Positions 1-9,545 of a stretch of 64,000 bases of DNA are shown here, piece after piece; position 1 is the first letter of the stretch, and every line of letters begins with the position of its first letter. Under the pieces are notes generated by a model. The model was not told the DNA's origin. It searched no databases and saw nothing but the letters and a program-made list of their open reading frames with translations. Both the position numbers and the translations under genes were made by a program. The DNA is from Alligator mississippiensis (taxonomy: Eukaryota; Chordata; Crocodylia; Alligatoridae): NCBI RefSeq assembly GCF_030867095.1, contig NC_081826.1, forward strand, positions 56,040,001 to 56,104,000, written 5' to 3'.

Positions 1-589
1 AACTTGCTTGCGTTGCAGTTACAGATAGAAAAGAAGAAGAGCGGACAAGAGTTCTAACCGCGAACTCTGGTCCAAGGCCGGCTGAGAGCTCTAGAACCGC
101 GAGCCCGTCAAATCAACTGGACGAAATAACCCGAGAAGAGCTCTGGATACCATGATGAGAGTCTGAAAGGTGACTCTCCACGAGCGTGCAGGGAAGGGTA
201 CGTCGAGGGATCAGGCGGCAACAGGGAGAGACTAGAGGTTGATCAGGCCCCTATATCCTTCTTAAGGCACACGCTGGGTTCGTTAAGCTCCACAGCGCGC
301 TTAGAGTTCTTCATGAGATGTGAAATCCTCCTTCTCCTCCTCCAACTTGGGCAGAAACCGCTCAAGCCTCTTATACGGCTAGCAAGCTAATCGCTAGCCG
401 CCATGTGGGAATAATTTAGAAACAGCCAATAGTGGGACACAAATTTACATACGGGTGGCGGGAACTCCTTTGCACCGGGGTTTTCTCTATGCAACTGAGA
501 ATTGCACCGTGCAAAGAAAGCTCCTCGTGGTGGGAAATAATTCTGCAGTGCCGAAGCACACACAAAATCATACCCTTTGGTTCATGACA
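1..589 (-). mobile_element. Endogenous retrovirus LTR, truncated by the window edge
   Basis: This block is similar over most of its length to the solo LTR at 9077-9846. Shared landmarks are the TATA-like ATAAG (minus strand, about 370-376), the GGCTAGC...GCTAGCC dyad at 377-399, and a CA-rich end finishing in TGACA at 589. Minus orientation is inferred because the TATA-like box then lies downstream of the upstream-region repeats. The LTR 5' end is therefore at 589 and its 3' part runs off the left edge. The far-left 150 bases (GC- and GA-rich) are less similar to the second copy. No gag, pol or env reading frame is visible. It may be a solo LTR or the 5' LTR of a provirus extending leftwards; the window cannot tell. 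Confidence 0.7.
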
Positions 590-2360
590 GTAAGAACCAA
601 TCCTAGAGAAGGAGGCTCCTAAGGAAAAGAGTTCCCAGTGAATCCCAGCACAAGGAACCTAAGAACCTCCCTGAACCCAAGGAGTTGAGTGCTTATGTAG
701 AAAAAAAATGTAGTTGGCAAGAAGGTCCTACAGAAGCCCTGGCTCCAGGGGAAGAACCATGGGCTAGAGTGTCCAGAAGTAAAGGGCTGGATGTGGCAGA
801 CTCGGAGGAAAAAAGAAAGTAACACTGCATGTGCTTCATAGGAGGCGGCACAATGAACATGCAGGCACTTTATCTTTCCCCTTGCCCCAGGTGCTCAAGC
901 TTCACAAGCTGGGATCCCACCAGCTCAGCTCAAGAAGAGAAAAGGAGCTGAGCATTTTTGCAGTTTGGTCACCAAGCAGTACCTGTCCAATCTTATAGCT
1001 AGGGAGTTAACAGACCAGCTACAATGATTTGTTCTGAGTGCACCTGCACGCACTCAGAGCAAGACTGTGAAAATACTGCTCTGAAAATACTCCTCTCTGA
1101 AAAAAATACTGCTCTTACCAGTATTTTTGAAGAAATAACTTTTTTTTCTTCATTCTGCCTTTCAAAAGCAAGGTACATGTCTTATTCAGGGGTGAGTGTG
1201 TGGTATGTGAGAAAATACAATAATAAATTCCCAATGCTACCAATCAAGAAACAAAATAATGTGAAGAGGTGTAGGAAAGACTAGAAAAAGAAATAATAAT
1301 TCTTAGGAATACTATATATCTTCCATCCTATGAAAGTATTTGTAGCTCCCCTATGGAAGACAAGAAAGTTTGAGCTTCTATCCAGATAAAAACAAAACAA
1401 AAAAATAAGGGAAAAGATTTTCCTTCCTGACAAATTTGTGAAAAATGTTAGCTTTCAGGTTGCTTTGCCCTCTCTCCTCCCATTCAAACTACCATCAAAT
1501 GCTGGAATCACAGTAATCAGTCACTGGATTGAATTTATAAAGAATCCCTGGAACAGAGGTCAGAACCCAGGTCATTTTTCCCTGGTAAATTCCTTAATCA
1601 TTGGATTATAAACTCTAGCTCCCTCCCTCAAATCCTTCCTTCTTTCCTCCCTTCCTGAAAAGTGGCATAGACTTGACAGAATTACCATATTTACCTGAAT
1701 CAAAGTCAACCCTGAATTTAAGATCCCCCCCCCCCCAAGTAATTAGATTCTATATATGGAAAAAGTATACATTTATTATTATAATTTTGCAGGTATATAA
1801 TCTAATTAAAGGAGGGTAGTCTTGAATTCTTCCCTCTACCACTGCTACAGCAGAGAAAATGGTGACTGGAGGGAGTCAAGTGGTAAATTTGTGGGTCAGG
1901 CAGCCTCTTTTCCCTCTGCCCTCCCTTTTCCCTGTGCAGCCTTCCTACCCCTCTCCTACCCATCTCCAGCTCCCCATAGTTTGTGACACTTCTCCCCATA
2001 CCCTATAATCTTTGTGCCCCACCTCCAACTCCCTGCAGTGTCTGCCTCTTCCCCCTCCCCACACCCTTACTGTACTCTGATGTTGTTCCCTCCCAGAGCA
2101 CAGCAAGTGGAAGCTCAGCCCTTACTGGGCCATGCAGCACCGCTGGCTCCATTGACTGGCTGGGCAGTGGACAGATGTTCCATGTGCTCTGTTCCCAGAA
2201 GGGAACCCAGCCTGAGCCTGAGCTGAGCTGTGCCTCACAGTAAAGGGAGGGGGAAGGGGACAGAGGGAAAGCAGAAGCTGCAGAGGGCATGTGGAGGGGG
2301 GGGAGGGAGGAGGCTGCTGTGGGAGGGACTCACCTGGCACCATGCCCAGCTCCTGGGTAT
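590..2360. other. No gene; unique DNA with a small repeat fragment and a CT/GC-rich stretch
   Basis: No open frame here resembles a protein. About 1125-1230 resembles 10365-10470 and 26605-26690, sharing a CAAGGTRYRTRTCTTATT-like core, so it is probably a fragment of an old dispersed element. A C12 run lies near 1726-1737. 1800-2340 is CT/GC-rich with short overlapping open frames on both strands, typical of compositional bias. Confidence 0.5.
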
Positions 2361-2686
2361 GTCTACATGTGCATTTACACTTGCTTAAATTTACTGCACA
2401 GTAAATTAGTGCACAGAATAGGCCAGTATCTACATGTGCAGTCATTAAAGCACATTAACGCTTTAGTCCCAAGTCAGTCCACACACACACTGTTACTGCA
2501 CAGTAAGGTGTCTATATGTGCATTACTCTACGCAGTAACTAATTGGGCGTAAATTTGATACTTGCATGATGAATGTATCAAATTTACACTCAAGTCGGAG
2601 TAGGTTGGCATATTTACAGCATAGTGTAGATGTGCACCCATACTGTACAGTAATTTCAGTTACTGCACGGTAAATGTGCATGTGTA

Positions 2687-2689
<3 letters not shown>
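2361..2689. mobile_element. MITE with GTCTACATGTGCATTTAC-type terminal inverted repeats
   Basis: The left end (GTCTACATGTGCATTTAC) is repeated in inverted form at the right end (GTAAATGTGCATGTGTAGAC), giving a 329-bp element. The interior holds further inverted and direct copies of short motifs such as TTACTGCACAGTAA and CTACATGTGCA. It has no coding capacity. Superfamily is not assigned because no clear target duplication is visible: the right flank has been replaced by a microsatellite starting at the element's last bases. Confidence 0.6.
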
Positions 2690-2774
<85 letters not shown>

Positions 2775-2776
2775 GT

Positions 2777-2816
<40 letters not shown>

Positions 2817-2853
2817 GAGATATATATATATCTCTATACACATATAGATATAT

Positions 2854-2908
<55 letters not shown>

Positions 2909-2938
2909 TACATACACACACACACACACATATACACG
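2690..2938. repeat. Compound CA/TA/TG microsatellite
   Basis: About 250 bp of alternating (CA)n, (TA)n, (TG)n, (TA)n and (CA)n tracts. It begins directly at the TAGACACACA end of the MITE at 2361-2689. Open frames reading Y/I/C/V or H/T repeats on both strands are artefacts of this tract. CA followed by TG blocks makes it self-complementary. Confidence 0.95.
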
Positions 2939-4554
2939 CTACATATTTTATAAGCTGGTAATACAGTACGGATCAAGGTATTATCAGTTTCAACAGTCTT
3001 TGTGATGATGTAGCCTGACCCTTGGAACAGCCAGCCACCAAGAGGTCTGGTGCACTGTGACTACTGTAAACCAGGTATCAAGCAGACATACCCAACTCTG
3101 AATGGTGTCCAGTTTCTGTCTTGCTGCCATGGAATCAAGCAAAAAAACCTGAAGTTAGAACAAAATACATTTAATCCGTTATGCCCTTACACCAGGAACA
3201 GGAGGAAGACCCCAGGGCATGTCTGTTTCTGCCAAACTCTAAGATGATTATGCACAGACAATGCAATATGTAGTGAAATCTACATGGATACAAACTTGAA
3301 ATAAACACACTAAGGGTGGTATACAAATACCTAAATAAATTAGGTATATGACTCCTGTAAGTGTTTTCTTTTCTATGTGTTTTCCTCCTCAGAATAGCTC
3401 AGAAAAGTTAGTAATTGACTTGATTATAGTGATACCTGAATGAATTCCTACTGCCATTGATTTATACCATTTTTTCTTTTGTGACAGAGTCCAGCCAAGC
3501 AGAGACCAGAACACAGTGACTGAGAATAGTCTGGGTCAGCCAACCAGAGCTGCCTTGTGCCTTGCTGTTCTGTCCCCGGACAGACTGAGGAAGCCTGCAG
3601 AGCATGCTGAAATGTGTGCAGAGGGGCCCTGGCTGCACAGTGTCAGCACTGCAAGATCTCTGCCCTTCAAGGACTCAGAATTCAAATATCTGTACAGGTG
3701 TCTCTGTTTAGTTGTTTCTACCAGGAGAACAAACCAAGGAGAATTCTCACATGTCATCTGAATGTGTGTATAGAGCCAGAGAAAGCAAACTTTAAGACTA
3801 AGTCCTCTACTAAAATGTCTAGACATTCAAACTTAGAGAATGTCATCAAGAAAACCCTAGAAAATGACAGAAGGGGATTCTTTCAGGTAGTTTGTATAAC
3901 TTGATAGCAATCCCAGAACCTCCAGTTATACATTTTAAAAAGTGCAATAAAAACATCTAAGCTCTGACAATCAAACTGTTACTGCTTTGAGCAACATAAT
4001 AATATCCTTAACAGTAAAAGAACATACGCTGCAGATTATGTTCTCAGGCATACATATATATACACACACATATATATATACTAATTCTTGAACACATATA
4101 TATGTGTGTGTACAATACACATATACACACCATAATATATACATTATATACACATAATATATAATATATACTATTATAAACTATGCCCTCAGAGCCAATG
4201 GGAATGCAAAAGTAAAATTTAGAGCAAATACTGGTCAGCCAAACAGGTCACATGATATCACCAGAGCAGAAACCTACCTGAAGCTGTTTAAGGAAGAGGT
4301 GGTATAATTCTCAAACACTGTTGATCCCTGACCTTGTTAACTTCCAAAAAGTACTTTCCATTTTTGTCAAGTGCATACCTCATGTAAGGCCATCAATTTG
4401 CAAAGCTAGTTCCCCTTGAGAAACTCACTGGGAGATCCTGACTCCAAACAACTCACATGATCTGCAGAATCAAAATTCTTCACACATCAAGTACAGCAAC
4501 ATATTATAAAAGAGAACAAGTAAGGCTTTAAAATCCTTAAGAAACTGAACTCAA
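2939..4554. other. No gene; unique DNA with an AT/CA simple-repeat patch
   Basis: No recognisable gene or complete repeat. Around 4050-4175 there is a degenerate TA/CA-rich patch. Short open frames near 3516-3904 show no recognised domain. Composition is AT-rich up to about 4555, where it shifts sharply to GC-rich CR1 sequence. Confidence 0.5.
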
Positions 4555-4608
4555 AGTAGCGCACCCCCCAGGGTAGACAGTCCCAGCCGTAGCCAGCCTA
4601 CCTGAGGC

Positions 4609-5703
4609 ATGACACGGATGGGCACGCGCCGCACCCCGAGGGTCCCCTCGGGCTCCGCAGCCCCCCCCTGGCACCTCAGAGACGGCCACCCAGACGGAGC
4701 CCCTGGTTCCGGGCTCCACGCAGACAGAGCCCCTGGCTCTCAGCTGCGGGGGCTGCCTGACCCTTTTTCAGGCTCTGGGGCCTGGGAGCATGGCGACCTC
4801 CCCTTGCGGGGTCTGCTCCCTTTTGGGGTCTCTGGCACGCCAGCTGGAGGAGCTCCAGGCACAGTCCACAGACTGCGTGCCATCAGGGACTGCGAGCAGG
4901 AGATAGACTCCTACTGCCAGGCCCTTCTCCCCCGGGAGGCAGAGGGTAGATCACAGTCTCCCTCCAGGCCAGAGGAGGACTCTGGGACCTCCTGCTGTGT
5001 CCAGCCAGGGGCATGGACCAAGGTGGTCAAGGGCCCTAAGGCCCGCCGCACCAAGGCCCCACCCCCGCCACAACTGAGCAACAGGTATGCACCTCTTGCT
5101 GCCCCAGCAGAGCCTGCTGAGTTGCCGGCCCCCACAGGCAACATGGGCCCAACTGCAACTCCCGCCCCTGCTCTCCCCAAGACAAAACGTAAGGTGTTTG
5201 TTGTGGGAGACTCCCTCCTGAGGGGGACTGAGGGGTCAATCTGCCACCCCGACCCCTTAGCCCGGCAAGTCTGCTGCTTCCCAGGGGCCCGCATCCGGGA
5301 CATTGCAGAGAGGATCCCCAAGCTCCTCAAACCCACAGACCGCTATCCCATGCTCCTTATTCATGTGGGCACCAATGACACAGCTCGGAGCACTCCCAGC
5401 CAGGTCATGAGGCGCTACAGGGATTTGGGAGCGGGGCTTAAGGGTCTGGGGGCACAGGTGGTGTTCTCGTCGATCCTCCCAGTCTCAGGCTATGGGCTGA
5501 GAAGGGACAGGAGGATCTATGTGGTCAAACAAAGACTGCAGCGCTGGTGTCGTCAGGAAGGCTTTGGCTTTCATGACCACAGCCCGCTCTTCGGCGAGAG
5601 AGGCAGCGAGCTGCTGGGAAGAGATGGTCTCCACCTCTCTCCCCTAGGGAGGAGGCTCTTCTCAGCCAGACTGGCTGACCTGCTCCACCGGGCTTTAAAC
5701 TAA
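4609..5703 (+). CDS. CR1 ORF1 protein with SGNH/GDSL esterase-like domain
   Basis: A 364-residue open frame from the ATG at 4609; a second ATG at 4618 is equally possible. CR1-group ORF1 proteins are known to carry an N-terminal zinc-finger-like region and an SGNH-hydrolase domain, with proposed roles in RNA or lipid binding during retrotransposition. The hydrolase blocks are visible: GDSLLRG with the candidate nucleophile at S202, the glycine block FPGARI, GTND with N256, and DGLHLS with D339 and H342. Residues from about 88 (HRLRAIRDCEQEID) read as normal CR1 ORF1. Residues of roughly 20-86 are low-complexity P/G/R, and the expected Cys-rich and coiled-coil sequence lies in the +2 frame at about 4670-4867. 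This suggests two compensating indels. The last codons are TTA AAC followed directly by TAA, forming a slippery heptamer (see 5694-5700). Confidence 0.88.
   Translation: MTRMGTRRTPRVPSGSAAPPWHLRDGHPDGAPGSGLHADRAPGSQLRGLPDPFSGSGAWEHGDLPLRGLLPFGVSGTPAGGAPGTVHRLRAIRDCEQEIDSYCQALLPREAEGRSQSPSRPEEDSGTSCCVQPGAWTKVVKGPKARRTKAPPPPQLSNRYAPLAAPAEPAELPAPTGNMGPTATPAPALPKTKRKVFVVGDSLLRGTEGSICHPDPLARQVCCFPGARIRDIAERIPKLLKPTDRYPMLLIHVGTNDTARSTPSQVMRRYRDLGAGLKGLGAQVVFSSILPVSGYGLRRDRRIYVVKQRLQRWCRQEGFGFHDHSPLFGERGSELLGRDGLHLSPLGRRLFSARLADLLHRALN
4670..4867 (+). pseudogene. Out-of-frame remnant of the ORF1 zinc-finger-like/coiled-coil segment
   Basis: Read in the frame starting at 4742, this stretch gives SCGGC, then about 20 residues, then PCGVC, followed by SLARQLEELQAQ. 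That is a CxxC...CxxC pair plus a short heptad-like helix. It fits the known zinc-finger-like N terminus of reptilian CR1 ORF1 better than the P/G-rich frame used by the long open frame. The frame changes probably occurred at the C8 run (4661-4668) and at about 4866-4870, where one missing G would restore continuity into VHRLRAIRDC. Frame content was seen directly; the ancestral state is inferred. Confidence 0.6.
5694..5700 (+). promoter_or_regulatory. Candidate -1 programmed frameshift site (TTTAAAC) at the ORF1 stop
   Basis: ORF1 codons read GCT TTA AAC TAA, so the heptamer is T TTA AAC in the zero frame, the correct phase for a -1 slip (X XXY YYZ). Slipping gives TTT AAA CTA AGC..., which is exactly the ORF2 frame, open from 5679 (after a TGA at 5676) to 8351. 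After a 5-nt spacer, CCGCTGG (5706-5712) is complementary to CCAGCGG (5764-5770). CTGGGG (5709-5714) could instead pair with CCCCAG near 5794-5805, so a downstream structure is possible. No in-frame ATG exists before 6159. TTTAAAC is an established efficient slippery sequence in other systems; its use here is inference. Confidence 0.55.
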
Positions 5704-5819
5704 GCCCGCTGGGGGACGGGGGGACTACCGCCACTGCTGGCCCGCTGAACAATCCTTGCAAAGCCAGCGGATCATGGCACTCAAGGGAGCTCGCCCCAGC
5801 CCCAGCCCTGGTAAAATTT

Positions 5820-8351
5820 GTGGGCAAGGAAGGAGCCCCCCAGGGGGCACTTGCCTGCCTGTACACAAATGCCAGGAGCTTGGGGAATAAGCAGGAGGAG
5901 CTCATCCTCCTGCTCAGTGCAAACAATTACAATGTCATAGGGATCACGGAGACCTGGTGGGACTCCACCCATGACTGGACCACGGGGATAGATGGCTATC
6001 CCCTGTACAGGAGGGATCGTGTAGAGAAAAGGGGCGGGGGTGTAGCTCTCTATGTTAAGGAAAGCTACGCATCTCTGCAAGCCGATATTGGCGACCAGGG
6101 TGGACGGCTGGAGACCCTCTGGGTTAAAATCCGTGGGGAACACGGCACAGGGGACACAATGGTGGGAGTCTATTACAGACCTCCCACCCAAAGTCCTGAG
6201 CTAGACCAGGAGTTTGCCCAGGAACTGGCTGAGGCAGCTTGCTCCAGGATCATGGTTGTCATGGGTGACTTCAATTACCAAGACATCTCGTGGGAGGATC
6301 GCTCAGCAAAATCTGAGCGGTCGCAGAGCTTCCTCTTGTGCGTGGATGACCTCTACCTGACTCAAGAAGTCTATGGGCCAACGAGAGGCAAAGCGCTGCT
6401 CGACCTGGTGCTGGCTACTGGGGAGGACCTAGTCGGCGACCTAGTGATCGATGGGAAGCTGGGTGACAGCGACCACGAGCTGATCACCTTCACCATCCGC
6501 CGAAAAGCTGGCAAGTCGGACAGCAACACGCAAGTCCTTGACTTCAGGAAAGCCGACTTTGACAAGCTCAGGAGGCTTGTCAGTGAGGCCCTAAGGGACT
6601 GTGACCACAGGGAGAGGGGAGTTCAAGAAGAGTGGTTGCTCCTCAAGGGAGCGATCCTCAATGCACAAACTAAGTCTATTCCATCTCGGAGGAAAGGCAG
6701 CAAGAGGGCACAGCAGCCCCCCTGGCTCTCCAGGGACCTAGCAGACCTCCTGAGGCTAAAAAGAAAGGCCTACAAAGGATGGAGGATGGGAGTCACCTCC
6801 AAGGAGGATTATTCTGCACTGGTCCGGTCCTGTAGGGAGCAGACCAGGAAAGCCAAGGCTGCAACTGAACTCCAGCTAGCTTTGAGCATCAAGGACAATA
6901 AAAAGTCCTTTTTCAGATATGTGGGGAGCCGGAGGAAAAGCAGGGGCAATGTTGGACCCCTGCTGAACCAGATGGGGCAACTGACAACTGACGCCCAGGA
7001 AAAAGCCAACCTATTAAATAGGTACTTTGCGTCGGTCTTTCATCAGCCCCATGGGACGCCTGTGCCTGCTACAGGGCCGGGAAGTCCGGGTGAGGGTGAT
7101 CCCCTGTCCTCCGTTAATGCTGACTTTGTGAAGGAACATCTTGAGAAGCTGAATACCTTCAAGTCAGCCGGCCCTGACAATCTTCACCCCAGGGTACTCA
7201 AGGAGCTGGCGAGCATCATAGCCCAGCCTCTAGCGCGGATCTTTGAGAACTCTTGGCGCTCTGGTGTAGTGCCCGAAGACTGGAAGAAGGCCAACGTGGT
7301 GCCTATCTTCAAGAAAGGGAGGAAAGTGGATCCGGCTAACTATAGGCCCATCAGCCTGACTTCTATCCCGGGGAAGATCTTAGAAAAGTTTATTAAGGAG
7401 GCCATCCTTAATGGACTGGCCGACGCCAACATCTTAAGGGATAGCCAGCACGGGTTTGTTGCGGGTAGGTCTTGCTTGACCAATCTCATTTCCTTCTACG
7501 ACCAGGTGACCTATCACCTGGACAAGGGAGAAGAGATTGATGTCATATATCTTGACTTCAAAAAAGCCTTCGATCTGGTGTCCCATGATCGTCTCTTGGA
7601 GAAACTGGCCAATTGTCGCCTTGGGTCCCCCACGATCCACTGGCTGGAAAATTGGCTCCGGGGTCAGACCCAGAGGGTAGTAATTGATGCAAGTCACTCA
7701 TCGTGGTGTCCTGTGACCAGTGGGGTCCCCCAGGGCTCTGTCCTTGGACCCATACTATTCAACATCTTCATTAACGATGTGGACACTGGAGTCAGAAGCG
7801 GACTGGCCAAGTTCGCCGATGACACCAAACTTTGGGGCAAAGCATCCACGCCAGAAGACAGGCGGGTGAACCAGGCTGACCTGGACAGGCTCAGCAAGTG
7901 GGCGGATGAGAATCTGATGGTGTTCAACCCCGATAAATGGAAGGTTCTCCACCTTGGGAAAAAAACCCCGCAGCATCCTTATAGGCTCGGCAGTGCTATG
8001 TTGGTTAGCACTATGGAAGAAAGAGACTTGGGGGTCATCATTGACCACAAGATGAAAATGAGCCTGCAATGCGATGCTGCAGCTAGTAAAGCGACCAAAA
8101 CACTGGCTTGCATCCATAGATGCTTCTCAAGCAAATCCCGGGACGTCATGCTCCCCCTGTACTCGGCCTTAGTGAGGCCGCAGCTGGAGTACTGCGTCCA
8201 GTTTTGGGCTCCACAATTCAAAAAGGATGTGGAGAAGCTTGAGAGAGTCCAGAGAAGAGCCATGCGCATGATCAGGGGTCAGGGAAGCAGACCCTACGAT
8301 GACAGGCTGAGAGCCCTGGGGCTAAAAAGCGCAGGCTCAGGGGTGATCTGA
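5820..8351 (+). CDS. CR1 ORF2: APE-type endonuclease and reverse transcriptase (C-terminally frameshifted)
   Basis: Residue 1 is set at the GTG at 5820 for numbering only; the frame is open from 5679 and has no ATG until 6159. Residues 11-228 form the apurinic-endonuclease-like domain that nicks target DNA: N17 (TNARS), E44 (TETWW), D150 and N152 (GDFN), and D218-H219 (SDHE). Residues about 488-740 form the reverse transcriptase for target-primed reverse transcription: NYRPISLTS, LDFKKAFD with D579, GVPQGSVLGP, and FADD with D667 and D668. The C-terminal CR1 segment (YCVQFWAP, KLERVQRRA) follows. All catalytic residues are present. The frame ends in SAGSGVI and TGA at 8349-8351 because of a small deletion near 8320; the missing C terminus continues in another frame. 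A fusion with ORF1 by -1 frameshifting is the favoured start. Confidence 0.92.
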   Translation: MGKEGAPQGALACLYTNARSLGNKQEELILLLSANNYNVIGITETWWDSTHDWTTGIDGYPLYRRDRVEKRGGGVALYVKESYASLQADIGDQGGRLETLWVKIRGEHGTGDTMVGVYYRPPTQSPELDQEFAQELAEAACSRIMVVMGDFNYQDISWEDRSAKSERSQSFLLCVDDLYLTQEVYGPTRGKALLDLVLATGEDLVGDLVIDGKLGDSDHELITFTIRRKAGKSDSNTQVLDFRKADFDKLRRLVSEALRDCDHRERGVQEEWLLLKGAILNAQTKSIPSRRKGSKRAQQPPWLSRDLADLLRLKRKAYKGWRMGVTSKEDYSALVRSCREQTRKAKAATELQLALSIKDNKKSFFRYVGSRRKSRGNVGPLLNQMGQLTTDAQEKANLLNRYFASVFHQPHGTPVPATGPGSPGEGDPLSSVNADFVKEHLEKLNTFKSAGPDNLHPRVLKELASIIAQPLARIFENSWRSGVVPEDWKKANVVPIFKKGRKVDPANYRPISLTSIPGKILEKFIKEAILNGLADANILRDSQHGFVAGRSCLTNLISFYDQVTYHLDKGEEIDVIYLDFKKAFDLVSHDRLLEKLANCRLGSPTIHWLENWLRGQTQRVVIDASHSSWCPVTSGVPQGSVLGPILFNIFINDVDTGVRSGLAKFADDTKLWGKASTPEDRRVNQADLDRLSKWADENLMVFNPDKWKVLHLGKKTPQHPYRLGSAMLVSTMEERDLGVIIDHKMKMSLQCDAAASKATKTLACIHRCFSSKSRDVMLPLYSALVRPQLEYCVQFWAPQFKKDVEKLERVQRRAMRMIRGQGSRPYDDRLRALGLKSAGSGVI

Positions 8352-8605
8352 TGGCCACCTACAAGTTTATCAGGGGTGATCACCAGTATCTAGGGGAACG
8401 TTTGTTCACCAGAGCGCCCCAAGGGATGACGAGGACGAATGGTCACAAACTACTACAAGATCGTTTCAGGCTGGACATAAGGAAGAATTTCTTTACTGTC
8501 CGAGCCCCCAAGGTCTGGAACAGCCTGCCGCCAGAGGTTGTTCAAGCGCCTTCATTGAACACCTTCAAGATGAAACTGGATGCTTATCTTGCTGGGATCC
8601 TATGA
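8324..8605 (+). pseudogene. Displaced C terminus of CR1 ORF2
   Basis: Reading from 8324 in the frame of the ATG at 8351 gives KKRRLRGDLMATYKFIRG, the standard continuation after RALGL in CR1 ORF2. It runs on through FRLDIRKNFFTVR, VWNSLPPEVV and LDAYLAGIL to a stop at 8603-8605. The FSLE-type residues normally between LGL and KRRL are absent, consistent with a deletion of about 10 bp that also shifted the frame. The ORF2 frame instead stops at 8351. The ATG at 8351 is an internal codon, not a start. Confidence 0.85.
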
Positions 8606-8680
8606 CCCCAGCTGACGTCCTGCCCTTTGGGCGGGGGGCTGGACTCGATGATCTTCCGAGGTCCCTTCCAGCCCTAATGT

Positions 8681-8707
8681 CTATGAAATCTATGAAATCT
8701 ATGAAAT
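8681..8707 (+). repeat. CR1 3'-terminal (TATGAAATC)n tail
   Basis: About three imperfect 9-bp units end the CR1 element. CR1 uses such short 3' microsatellite tails rather than poly(A). The same motif opens the minus-strand copies at 18036 and 53318. Confidence 0.9.
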
Positions 8708-9545
8708 AGATACCAATAAAGATACCAAAATGCTACGAAGATACTAAAGTGCAAAAAGACTAGAAGTCATGTAACTTGGTGTACTGAAGAAGATTTGAGA
8801 AGATCTGAACAGTAGTATGATGGAAGTGAAACTTTTAAAAGGTAGGGAGAGCAGTACAGGGTGGGCGGGAAGGGATAAAAACAGGAATGTTGAGAACCGA
8901 AATAATTAGGAAAATGGGAAAGTAAAAGCATATTCTAACCTGAGAAGCAAGAGGGTGGGGAAGGAGAGCAAATATAGTGCAAAATGGGAAGAGATTGAGG
9001 AGAGGCTTTAAATATGGCTTTGCACAACTCTGTTCAGCTAACAATGGCTGATGAATTACTATATTTACTTGCATACTGTGCGGGCCGGGAGCGATCCGGG
9101 CCCTTTTGTGCACGCGGGCCATAGCCGGCAGCCCAGGCACGCGGGGTCGGAGAAGACCAGGGGCGAGCTAGAATTAGTCACGGACACGTAGTGGTTGATT
9201 TAAAGATTGTTTACTTACACCAAAGGTGGTCGTGGTGTAGGCTGGACAGTTTTCCAGGTACAGCTCCGCTTAAATCCTCGTTAGAGGACTACAACAAATT
9301 CGTTCTCTCCCACAGAGTTGTTGAAGCTCCGTGGGTTCGGTAGTTTCTCGTGCAGGAAGGGATACGTCTAGGAATCTATCGGTGACAGGGAGAGGCCAGA
9401 GGCTGTTCGGGCTCCTGTTGCCTTTTAAGAAATGCGTTGGGTCCGTGAGGATCCGCAGCGCTTAGAGATCTTCACACAGCGTGAAGTCTCCTTCTCCTGG
9501 TGTTCCTCCCATTTCTCTCCCACTTGGGCAGAAACCACACAAGCT

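Larger units (their letters stand above)
4555..8707 (+). mobile_element. Near-full-length CR1 LINE retrotransposon
   Basis: A GC-rich island in AT-rich DNA carries the CR1 layout in order: a short leader, ORF1 with an esterase-like domain, ORF2 with endonuclease and reverse transcriptase, and a short 3' UTR. It ends in the (TATGAAATC)n tail at 8681-8707. The 3' UTR core (GGGCTGGAAGGGACCTC class) matches the minus-strand CR1 tails elsewhere in the window. The leader before the ORF1 ATG is only about 50 bp, so it is probably 5'-truncated in its UTR. No target duplication is evident, as is usual for CR1. Lesions are few: probable indels in the ORF1 N terminus and one small deletion near the ORF2 C terminus. 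The insertion therefore looks relatively young compared with the other CR1 copies here. Confidence 0.95.

Noticed and set aside
1..589. Evidence for a complete provirus inside the window
   Set aside because: The sequence between the two LTRs (590-9076) is unique DNA plus a CR1, with no retroviral genes, so the two LTRs are independent insertions.
2523..3005. Open frames of up to 134 codons on both strands
   Set aside because: They are translations of CA/TA/TG microsatellite (Y/I/C/V and H/T strings), not proteins.
5820..5822. GTG as a natural start codon for CR1 ORF2
   Set aside because: GTG is the only start-like codon there, but vertebrate initiation at GUG without special context is weak. 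The frame is open further upstream into ORF1 with an in-phase slippery site, so it was used only for residue numbering.
8351..8605. Separate 84-codon gene
   Set aside because: Its sequence is the frameshifted C terminus of CR1 ORF2, not an independent gene.
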